A DNA stretch of 6,966 nt from Verrucomicrobia bacterium UBA1727 (GTDB taxonomy: Bacteria > Verrucomicrobiota > Kiritimatiellia > RFP12 > UBA1067): contig DCIL01000017.1 in the NCBI GenBank assembly GCA_002315875.1, positions 2,685 through 9,650 on the forward strand, written 5' to 3'. The notes beneath the pieces are model-generated. The model did no database searches. It saw only the letters and a list, made by a program, of their open reading frames with translations, and was not told the DNA's origin. Positions within the stretch are counted from its first letter, which is position 1. Every line of letters starts with the position of its first letter. This document shows positions 1-5,965 of the stretch, piece after piece. The position numbers and the translations under genes were made by a program.

Positions 1-211
1 CGCCATCCAGCGCGTGCTGCCGGTTCTCGAGCGCGGCGATCTCATCGTCATCTGCGACGCCGGTGCGCACGGACACGCCATGGGCTTTCAGTATAACGGC
101 AAGCTCCGCAGTGCCGAGTTGCTCATGGAAGAGGATGGGTCCGTCACCGAGATCCGCCGCGCCGAGACGCTCGACGATTACTTTGCGACCCTCGATTTCT
201 CGAAGCTGTGA
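1..211 (+). CDS. lysA: Diaminopimelate decarboxylase, C-terminal end (5' truncated)
   Basis: The reading frame is open from base 2 and ends with TGA at 209-211, giving the last 69 residues. The segment reads GDLIVICDAGAHGHAMGFQYN, then KLRSAELL and IRRAETLDDYF. This is the C-terminal beta-barrel signature of PLP-dependent group IV decarboxylases of the LysA type: an AGA(Y/H)...YN block followed by R-RAE-L and (R)RRxET-xD. In the family the Tyr of the YN motif lies at the active site of the dimer. The enzyme converts meso-diaminopimelate to lysine and CO2 in the cytoplasm, the last step of lysine synthesis. The N-terminal PLP-lysine domain lies outside the window. The stop overlaps the GTG start of the next gene (GTGA), which suggests translational coupling. 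The other group IV enzymes (ornithine/arginine or carboxynorspermidine decarboxylase) are less likely given the GAHGHAMGFQYNGKLR block. Confidence 0.85.
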   Translation, partial: AIQRVLPVLERGDLIVICDAGAHGHAMGFQYNGKLRSAELLMEEDGSVTEIRRAETLDDYFATLDFSKL

Positions 212-2466
212 AAGCGCCTACCGGTAAGTCGGAGTTGCTCGCGCCGGCTGGAGATTTCCAGACCGCGCTGTCCGCTTTTGCCGCGGGTGCCGATGCCGTC
301 TATTGCGGACTTGCCGATTTCTCCGCCCGCGCCTTCGCTCAGAACTTTTCCGATGAGGAACTTAAGCTGCTCGTGCGCTATGCCCATGCCGGAGCCGGCG
401 ACAGATCCGTCCCACGCAAGGTCTACGTCACTTTCAATACGCTCATCGACGAGGCGAATCTCGACGAGGTGATCGAGCGGCTTTCGCGTCTTGAGGCGAT
501 CGGTCCCGACGCGTTGATCGTCCAGGATCTCGGCGTTGCGCGAATCGTCCGCAAACACTTCCCCTCGCTCCAGCTGCATGCTTCGACTCAGCTCGTCGCG
601 CACAATCTCGAGGGAGTGCTCGCGCTCAGGGAAATCGGCTTTACGCGTGCGGTCCTCGCCCGCGAGCTTTCGTATGCCGAGATCGAGTCGATCGCCAAGC
701 GCTGCGGCGAGATGGAACTCGAAGTGTTCATCCACGGGGCGCTATGTTATTCGATTTCCGGACTCTGCCTCTACGGCGCGATGGAGAAGGGACGCAGTGG
801 CAACCGCGGCAAGTGTCCGTACTGCTGCCGTCAGACGGTAAAGGACGAGAAGGCGGCGTATCCGTTCTCGATGAAGGATCTGCGTCTCGGTGCGGACGTG
901 AAGAAGCTCGTCGATCTCGGCATTGCCTCGCTCAAGATCGAAGGCCGCATGAAGTCGCCTTTGTATGTCGCTTCGGTGACGAAGTGGTATCGCCAGATTC
1001 TGGACGGCGACCGCGGGACGGTCCGCGAATGCGATCTCGAGACCGTCTTTTCGCGACGCACTACCGAGCTCAGATTCGATGGCGGCGCCACCTCTCCGAT
1101 CGATTCCGAATCGCTCGGTCACCGCGGCACTCCGGTCGGCACGGTCAAGAAGGTGACGAAGGACCGCGAAGGCCGCAGCTGGCTTCGCTTCCACACGTTG
1201 CGGGCGCTTGAGAAGCATGACGGACTTCAGTTCGATTCGCTGACTGATGAGGGACGCCACTTCGGGTTCGGCATCGGCGAGATGCGCGAGGCGATTTCGA
1301 GGCGCAATGTCTTTGAGGTTGCGGCCGGTGCGGATGTCGAGATTCTGCTTCCGGAGCGCCACTTCGTCCGCTCCGGCGACACCGTCTACTGCTCAATGTC
1401 CAACGCCGTCAAACGCATGTTCCCGATGCCGTCCTTCCGAGAAGGGGACTATCCGGGCGACCGTGCGCTCGAGGTCGAGGTGACGATCTCCGCATCACGT
1501 GTCACTGCCTCCGCCGCCGGAGTCGAGGTTTCGGTCGAAGGCAAATTCGAACCTGCGCGCGATTCCTCGAAGACCGCCGCGGCGGTCGAGCGAGCGTTCT
1601 CGAAACTCGGCGGCAGCGACTATCGGCTCGGAAAATTGAAAGTGACGGACGCGGATGGTCTTTTCGTTCCGGCGAGCGTCTTGAACGATTTGAGAAGATA
1701 TCTCGTGGAGCGGCTCGATGATGAGTCCGAACGCGAGCGCCTGGCGAAGGTCGAACGGGCTAAGGACGATTGCCGCGAAATCATGGAATCGAATGCCGAA
1801 CCTGCCGCGAGCGATTGCAACTTGCCGAAGCGCGTGATCAAGCTTCGCGAAGGTCAACCCGTTCCCCAAGGTAGCTGGGACGAAATCATCCTCTCCTCTC
1901 TTCAACTTCAACTCCCGACTTCACCTTCACCTACACCTACACCTGCACCTACACCTACGCTCCGCCTCTCCCTTCCGGTCTGGAACGGAGAACTTCAGTT
2001 CTCCCGCCTGCGCAGTCGAGTGAAATCGCTCGTTCGCGAAGGTTTTGTTCGCTGGGAATGTTCGGATCTTGCAACCCTGAGACTGCTTCGTCAGCTCGGC
2101 GTAACGGACATTACGGCGGACTGGTCTCTCTACGCTTTCAATTCCGCCGCGCTTGCGGAACTGACGCGGCTTGGTGTGAAGCGGTTTGTCGCCTCGCCCG
2201 AGAACAATTTCGAGAACCTCCAGTATCTTGCGGAGAGTGGATACGCGGTGGAATTCCTGAAGCAGCAGACTACCCCGCTTTTCATCTCGCTTCACCGTCC
2301 GGCGTCCGGCATCGGCGATGTCGGCGAGGTTTCGGTTTACGAGCGCGATGGACTCTTCATCACCGCCAAGCGTCAGGCGCGTGAGTTTAAGGTTCCGGAA
2401 GGCGCCGCAGAGCGAATCGATTTGAGTTGGGACGTTCCAGACGATGTAGGGGGAGATGCTGAATGA
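208..2466 (+). CDS. U32 family protein with DUF3656 region, RlhA-like (probable 23S rRNA C2501 hydroxylase)
   Basis: This 752-residue protein starts at a GTG inside the lysA stop; the start is chosen because the family opening ELLAPAGDF follows at residues 9-17. Residues 9-270 form the U32 domain, with AGADAVYCGL at 26-35, FIHGALC at 174-180, GRSGNRGKC at 195-203 and SLKIEGRMKSP at 241-251. C180, C187, C203 and C207 match the four-cysteine set that binds an iron-sulfur cluster in U32 proteins such as RlhA, TrhP and UbiU/V. Despite the peptidase name, characterised bacterial members mostly hydroxylate RNA or ubiquinone precursors. The long form with a middle DUF3656-like region and a C-terminal U32 repeat (WSLYAFNSAALAELTRLGV) best fits RlhA/YdcP, which uses prephenate for 23S rRNA C2501 hydroxylation. 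A Ser/Thr-Pro repeat linker occurs at about residues 570-584. The target is inferred; tRNA hydroxylation (TrhP-like) is the alternative. The gene overlaps lnt by ATGA. Confidence 0.82.
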   Translation: MKAPTGKSELLAPAGDFQTALSAFAAGADAVYCGLADFSARAFAQNFSDEELKLLVRYAHAGAGDRSVPRKVYVTFNTLIDEANLDEVIERLSRLEAIGPDALIVQDLGVARIVRKHFPSLQLHASTQLVAHNLEGVLALREIGFTRAVLARELSYAEIESIAKRCGEMELEVFIHGALCYSISGLCLYGAMEKGRSGNRGKCPYCCRQTVKDEKAAYPFSMKDLRLGADVKKLVDLGIASLKIEGRMKSPLYVASVTKWYRQILDGDRGTVRECDLETVFSRRTTELRFDGGATSPIDSESLGHRGTPVGTVKKVTKDREGRSWLRFHTLRALEKHDGLQFDSLTDEGRHFGFGIGEMREAISRRNVFEVAAGADVEILLPERHFVRSGDTVYCSMSNAVKRMFPMPSFREGDYPGDRALEVEVTISASRVTASAAGVEVSVEGKFEPARDSSKTAAAVERAFSKLGGSDYRLGKLKVTDADGLFVPASVLNDLRRYLVERLDDESERERLAKVERAKDDCREIMESNAEPAASDCNLPKRVIKLREGQPVPQGSWDEIILSSLQLQLPTSPSPTPTPAPTPTLRLSLPVWNGELQFSRLRSRVKSLVREGFVRWECSDLATLRLLRQLGVTDITADWSLYAFNSAALAELTRLGVKRFVASPENNFENLQYLAESGYAVEFLKQQTTPLFISLHRPASGIGDVGEVSVYERDGLFITAKRQAREFKVPEGAAERIDLSWDVPDDVGGDAE
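1923..1958 (+). repeat. Six in-frame hexanucleotide repeats (ACCTWC) coding a Ser/Thr-Pro linker
   Basis: Six tandem copies of ACCTNC (ACCTTC, ACCTAC twice, ACCTGC, ACCTAC twice) run without a gap, preceded at 1901-1912 by two copies of TTCAAC. They are in frame with the U32 gene and code alternating Pro with Ser, Thr or Ala (SPSPTPTPAPTPT, about residues 572-584). The unit length of six keeps the frame when copy number changes, so slippage would only change the linker length. The repeat interrupts the C-terminal half between a WDEIIL strand and the next segment LSLPVWNGE. Confidence 0.9.
2448..2455 (+). promoter_or_regulatory. Strong ribosome binding site for lnt
   Basis: AGGGGGAG lies 7 bases before the lnt ATG at 2463, within the last codons of the U32 gene. 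It is one of the best Shine-Dalgarno matches in the window. It settles the lnt start and lets ribosomes load independently of coupling through the ATGA overlap. Confidence 0.7.
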
Positions 2467-4085
2467 TTCTCAAGGAGATCTTTGAGCGGGTAAGGCCGTT
2501 TCTTTGGCTCGTTCCCGGATTCCTCCTCTGGGCCGCGTTTCCTCCGTACGGAGAAAAGATCGATGTCCTCTTTGCGCTCGCTCCGCTCATCTACTTGAGC
2601 CGCACCACAAAATCCGCCAAGGTGTCCGTCCGTCGATGGTTCCTGGCGGGACTTGTCTTCTGGATCGCCACGCTCTCGTGGATGCCGGCCATAGTCAAGA
2701 ACGGCGGACCCTGGCCGCTCGTCATTCTCGGTCTTGTCGGCCTTGCCGCGTATTGTGCCGCGTACTTTGCTCTCTACGGCTATCTTTCCTGCATCTTCTG
2801 GCGCTATGTTTCGCCTTCGCCTTCGCCTTCGCCTTTCCTCCGCCTCGCCGGCATTCTCCTTGTCGAGCCAGTCCTCTGGTGTGGACTGGAACTGGTGAGG
2901 TCGAGATTCCTCGGTGGCTTTTCGTGGAATCAGCTCGGGGTGGTTGCGGTCAACGGCGGCTTTGGATCTCCCGCGGCGTTCGGCGGAGTTTATCTTTGTT
3001 CCGCGGCGATCTTCCTCATCAACGGATCAATTGCCGGCATCATCGAGCGCGTGGTGGAGTCGATACGATCGCAGCGTGAGCGGCGTCCTGCGGTTGGATC
3101 GCGATTGCGGTCCTTGGAGACGGTGCTTGTCTTTGCCGCGGTCTGGGGAATCTACTCGCTGGGCGGATCTAATTCTTACGAGTCCGAGTCCACTGCGACT
3201 CCGAAGTACATCAAGGTTGCGCTCGTACAGCGGAATTTCCCGTGCGTTTTCAAGGCGAAGGAGGACAATCCCTACGAGGTCTACGGCCGGTTGCTGGACA
3301 ATGTCGGCGTGCTCAAGCCGGATCTGACGGTCTTCTCCGAAAGTGCGGCGTGCGAGTTCGGTCCCGTCGATCAGCAGGGAGTCAGACGTTTTGCCGCGTT
3401 CGTGGCGGACAAGACCGGCGGCTCGGCTACGCTCATAGGCGGCACGCATTTTGCCGATGACAAGACGTACAATTCCGCCGCGCTCCTTTCCGAGGGAGAG
3501 CTGCAGATTTACGACAAGGTTCATCTCGTGCCGTTCGGTGAGTTCATTCCCGGTGACAAGTGGTTTCCTATTCTTCAGAAACTGGCGCCGGTCGGCAGCT
3601 GCACGCCTGGCGAGCCGCGGCTGCTGCGGCTCAAGGACATTCCGATCGGTGTGGCGATCTGCTTTGAAGATACCGACTCGGCGCTCGTCCGCGAGTTTGC
3701 CGCGATGGGGGCGAAGATGCTCGTCTTCATCACCAACGACAGCTGGTTCTCGCAATCCTCCGAGGCCGTCGCCCATTCGTGGCAGGCGACTGCGCGCGCG
3801 CTCGAGACGGGACTTGCGGTGGTGCGGGTCGGCAATTCCGGAGTCACTGAGACGATTACGCCAGAGGGACGCATTACCGCGCTTTTTGATGATCGCGGCA
3901 GACCGCTTGTTGACCGCGCGGGCACGATGTTCGACAGGATCAAGATTCCGGCGGACGGGTCCTTGACCTTTTACACGATTGTTGGCGATTGGCCGCTCGG
4001 GGTGGCGTTTTCGCTTCTACTGTTCCTCGGGATTTTGGTATACTACAAGCACAAATATGAAAAACGAAGATACTTGTCCATGTAA
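2463..4085 (+). CDS. lnt: Apolipoprotein N-acyltransferase
   Basis: Lnt moves an acyl chain from phospholipid to the N-terminal cysteine of lipoproteins in the inner membrane, the last step of lipoprotein maturation. The 540-residue protein has the family layout and usual length: several hydrophobic helices over residues 12-235, a periplasmic nitrilase-type domain at about 250-495, and a final membrane helix at about 508-528 ending in a basic tail (YYKHKYEKRR). The catalytic triad of the nitrilase fold is visible as E293 (FSES), K352 (YDKVHLVPFGEFIP) and C400 (AICFED); the second glutamate E360, NDSWF at 425-429 and RALETG at 445-450 also match. The membrane part carries the expected GFSWNQLG at 152-159. 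One oddity is Phe-Ser before the catalytic Glu where Trp-Pro-Glu is usual. Another is a (Ser-Pro)4 insert at 117-124 between membrane segments. The gene overlaps the next by 29 bases. Confidence 0.93.
   Translation: MILKEIFERVRPFLWLVPGFLLWAAFPPYGEKIDVLFALAPLIYLSRTTKSAKVSVRRWFLAGLVFWIATLSWMPAIVKNGGPWPLVILGLVGLAAYCAAYFALYGYLSCIFWRYVSPSPSPSPFLRLAGILLVEPVLWCGLELVRSRFLGGFSWNQLGVVAVNGGFGSPAAFGGVYLCSAAIFLINGSIAGIIERVVESIRSQRERRPAVGSRLRSLETVLVFAAVWGIYSLGGSNSYESESTATPKYIKVALVQRNFPCVFKAKEDNPYEVYGRLLDNVGVLKPDLTVFSESAACEFGPVDQQGVRRFAAFVADKTGGSATLIGGTHFADDKTYNSAALLSEGELQIYDKVHLVPFGEFIPGDKWFPILQKLAPVGSCTPGEPRLLRLKDIPIGVAICFEDTDSALVREFAAMGAKMLVFITNDSWFSQSSEAVAHSWQATARALETGLAVVRVGNSGVTETITPEGRITALFDDRGRPLVDRAGTMFDRIKIPADGSLTFYTIVGDWPLGVAFSLLLFLGILVYYKHKYEKRRYLSM
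2811..2834 (+). repeat. Four perfect hexanucleotide repeats (TCGCCT) inside lnt
   Basis: Four exact tandem copies of TCGCCT code for (Ser-Pro)4, residues 117-124 of Lnt, in a loop just after a membrane segment ending IFWRYV and before LRLAGILLVEPVLW. The unit keeps the frame. Identical codons in all four copies point to recent expansion by replication slippage rather than selection on the protein alone. Confidence 0.92.
4036..4044 (+). promoter_or_regulatory. Possible extended -10 promoter element before the YchJ-like gene
   Basis: TGGTATACT, inside the last codons of lnt, matches an extended -10 (TGnTATAAT with one mismatch) and stands out as AT-rich in GC-rich coding sequence. The region 17-18 bases upstream (TTCTAC/TCTACT) is a poor -35, as can be the case for extended -10 promoters. 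Transcription would start around 4050, only a few bases before the ATG at 4057, giving an almost leaderless message. No clear Shine-Dalgarno precedes that ATG. This could be chance within lnt codons. Confidence 0.25.
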
Positions 4086-4560
4086 ATCCGGCCGTACTTT
4101 CGGCGAATGCTGCGGACCGATCATTGCCGGCGAGGCCAAGGCCAAGACGGCGGAGGCGCTCATGCGGGCGCGTTATTCCTCATACGTGACCGGCGACGTC
4201 GAGTTCCTCCGCAGTTCCGCGGTCCAGGCGATTCGCGAGGTTTTCGACCTTGAGGCGTCCAAGGCGTGGAGCGCGCAGTCGCGCTGGCACGGGCTTGAGG
4301 TCATGCGCACCGAGAAGGGCGGCGAGAAGGATGATACCGGCGTCGTCGAGTTCCGTGCGCTTTACACGGCGAACGGCGAGTTCTGCAATCATCACGAGGT
4401 CTCTACCTTCGTGCGTGAGAACGGGGACTGGAAGTTCGAGGACGGCGAGCTCGTCGGCGAGAGGCCGGAGTTGCGCGAAGAGCCGAAGGTCGGTCGTAAC
4501 GATCCGTGTCCGTGCGGCAGTGGCAAGAAGTACAAGAAGTGCTGCGGTAAGGACAAGTGA
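4057..4560 (+). CDS. YchJ-like (UPF0225) protein with two SEC-C zinc motifs
   Basis: The ATG at 4057 is chosen, 26 codons inside a longer open frame, because it puts the cysteine motif right at the N-terminus as in YchJ: C7-P-C9-K-S-G...E-C18-C19-G-P. The codons upstream of it only read lnt in another frame. The 167-residue protein then has an NTF2-like middle domain typical of the family, opening with LMRARYSSYVTGDVEFL at 35-51 and continuing with WHGLEV and VEFRA. It ends in a canonical SEC-C motif, RNDPCPCGSGKKYKKCCG at 147-164. SEC-C motifs bind zinc through C-x-C...C-C and in SecA contact SecB and the ribosome. YchJ has no firmly established function that I know of. The gene overlaps lnt by 29 bases and the next gene by GTGA, so it is probably translated as part of the same operon. 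Confidence 0.9.
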   Translation: MKNEDTCPCKSGRTFGECCGPIIAGEAKAKTAEALMRARYSSYVTGDVEFLRSSAVQAIREVFDLEASKAWSAQSRWHGLEVMRTEKGGEKDDTGVVEFRALYTANGEFCNHHEVSTFVRENGDWKFEDGELVGERPELREEPKVGRNDPCPCGSGKKYKKCCGKDK

Positions 4561-5087
4561 CTTCCAATCCCGATTTCGATCGCTGGTACGCGGCGAAGAG
4601 TGCGCGGTTCCTGCTGGAGCCGAAGCACCGGCTTGAGACGTTCGGCAATACGCTCGTCAACTATCATCTCGTTTCGGAGGTGATGGATCGTCCCGGCAAG
4701 ATCCGGGTGCGGGAGGGACGGCTCGAGGCGCATCAGCCGCTCGTCATCACTCCGAACATGTCGGAGATCGAGACCGAGGGACTGGGGGATGAGGCGCAGG
4801 CGTATCTCGAGTTCCTGAAGGAGCACGAAAAGCATCTCAGGATTCTTCGGTACGGCTATCATCTCAAGAGCGACAACTTCAACGAATACGTGCTTACCGG
4901 GTCCCTGGACGAAGTTGCCGGTCGCGTCAAGGGTGAGGTCGAGGCCTCGGGAAACGAACTTTCGGCGGTCATTCAAGGTGTGGATGAACCGTGGGACGTG
5001 GCGCTTGTGGAGCTTTGGCTCCGGGAGATCCGCCGCAGTGCCGATACGAACATCAGCGAACTTCAGCAACAGGGGAAATTGTTCTGA
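4557..5087 (+). CDS. Hypothetical protein, 176 residues, no recognised domain
   Basis: I do not recognise this protein. It starts at a GTG overlapping the ychJ-like stop (GTGA); AAGGA at 4549-4553 is a close but plausible ribosome binding site. It looks like a soluble cytoplasmic protein: no signal peptide, no membrane segment, and no cysteine. It is rich in charged residues. Visible stretches are an N-terminal helix-like DRWYAAKSARFLLEP at 8-22, a basic-to-strand segment KIRVREGRLEAHQPLVITP at 48-66, a helical AQAYLEFLKEHEKHLRILRYGYH at about 80-102, and an acidic/amphipathic C-terminus DEPWDVALVELWLREIRR at 143-160. Coding potential is supported by tight overlaps on both sides (4 bases with the gene before, 1 base with parA after) and ordinary GC-rich codon use. 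A link to the SEC-C protein or to ParA is possible from position only. Confidence 0.75.
   Translation: MTSNPDFDRWYAAKSARFLLEPKHRLETFGNTLVNYHLVSEVMDRPGKIRVREGRLEAHQPLVITPNMSEIETEGLGDEAQAYLEFLKEHEKHLRILRYGYHLKSDNFNEYVLTGSLDEVAGRVKGEVEASGNELSAVIQGVDEPWDVALVELWLREIRRSADTNISELQQQGKLF
5071..5076 (+). promoter_or_regulatory. Ribosome binding site for parA
   Basis: AGGGGA lies 10 bases before the ATG at 5087. It decides the parA start over the in-frame ATG at 4991, which would add 32 residues that only read the preceding gene in another frame. The start also overlaps the previous stop by one base (TGATG), the usual arrangement for termination-reinitiation. Confidence 0.65.
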
Positions 5088-5965
5088 TGAAACAGACCAA
5101 GGTTATCGCAATCGCGAATCAGAAGGGCGGCGTCGGCAAGACCACGACCGTCGTCAATCTCGCTGCGGCGCTTTCGGCGCGCAAGCGTCAGGTGCTCGTC
5201 GTGGATCTCGATCCGCAGGCGCACGCGACGCTCGGGCTCGGCCTCGAGAAGCAGGCGGGCACGTCGATTTATCCCGTGCTGCTCGGGCAGCGTCAGATTG
5301 CGGACGTCATCCAGCCCACCAAGTGGTCCAATCTCAACGTCATTCCGTCCGAAGTCGATCTCGCCGGCGCCGAGATTCAGCTCGGAGGTCTTGAGAACTG
5401 GCAGCAGGCGATCCGCAATGCCCTCGCTCCCGTGCGTGAGTCGGGTGCGTTCGATTACATCATTCTCGATTGTCCGCCTTCGCTCGGCATCGTGATGACG
5501 TCCGCGCTGGTCGCGACCGACGGCGTGCTGATTCCGATTCAGGCGGAGTATCTGGCGATGGACGGTCTTGCGCTCATCACCCGCTCGATCGAGATGGTGC
5601 GGTCGGGTCTCAACCCTGCCCTCTCGCTCAACGGCATCGTCTTCACCATGATCAATTCGCAGGCGCGGCTCACCACCGACGTGATGGAAGAGGTGCGCAA
5701 CCATTTCGGCGACAAGGTCTACGAGACCACGATCCCGCGCAACGTGCGCGTGAGCGAAGCGCCGTCGATGGGGGTTCCCGTGGTCTTTCTCGATCCGCGC
5801 TCCAAGGGCGCCGAGGCGTACAAGGCCTTCGCCTGGGAATTCATGGCCAAGAATCCTACGAGAGTGACCAATGAAACTGTCGGTAATAATCCCGTGCCAC
5901 CCGCGGAACCGCCAGCAGCTCCAGCGAACGCTCCAGTCGCTGGAGAAGGCGTCGTCGGGGCTTGA
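5087..5965 (+). CDS. parA: ParA/Soj family chromosome-partitioning ATPase
   Basis: ParA-type ATPases bind DNA non-specifically as ATP dimers and are stimulated by ParB to move replication origins apart. The 292-residue protein has the deviant Walker A motif KGGVGKTT at residues 13-20 (signature lysine K13 and K18), the Walker A' VVDLDPQAHAT at 38-48 with D40/D42, and the Walker B strand DYIILDCPPSL at 123-133. It also has the Soj-family segments NVIPSEVDLAGAE at 84-96 and IPRNVRVSEAPSMGVPV at 216-232. These fit chromosomal Soj rather than MinD, which has a C-terminal amphipathic helix. The recognisable family body ends near residue 258. The last 30 or so residues are Pro/Ala-rich and read the start of the glycosyltransferase gene in another frame, so they are probably an acquired tail. 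No parB follows and no match to the consensus parS palindrome is visible here. Confidence 0.9.
   Translation: MKQTKVIAIANQKGGVGKTTTVVNLAAALSARKRQVLVVDLDPQAHATLGLGLEKQAGTSIYPVLLGQRQIADVIQPTKWSNLNVIPSEVDLAGAEIQLGGLENWQQAIRNALAPVRESGAFDYIILDCPPSLGIVMTSALVATDGVLIPIQAEYLAMDGLALITRSIEMVRSGLNPALSLNGIVFTMINSQARLTTDVMEEVRNHFGDKVYETTIPRNVRVSEAPSMGVPVVFLDPRSKGAEAYKAFAWEFMAKNPTRVTNETVGNNPVPPAEPPAAPANAPVAGEGVVGA

Noticed and set aside
1923..2834. The hexamer tracts as a CRISPR array or mobile-element remnant
   Set aside because: The units are 6 bases without spacers, in frame within genes and lacking flanking inverted repeats; they are simple-sequence repeats.
3027..3776. A 249-residue minus-strand frame across lnt, and similar minus-strand frames at 742-1362, 4392-5069 and 5856-6581
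   Set aside because: All lie wholly over recognised or tightly coupled plus-strand genes and show Arg-rich, domain-free translations, without ribosome binding sites or gaps that would support them.
3979..4056. A longer N-terminus for the YchJ-like protein
   Set aside because: The open frame extends 26 codons upstream, but those codons are lnt sequence in another frame. The cysteine motif belongs at the very N-terminus in this family, so the ATG at 4057 is preferred.
4991..5086. A 32-residue longer ParA from the upstream ATG
   Set aside because: The Walker A motif normally starts about 10 residues from the N-terminus, and the ribosome binding site at 5071-5076 points to 5087.
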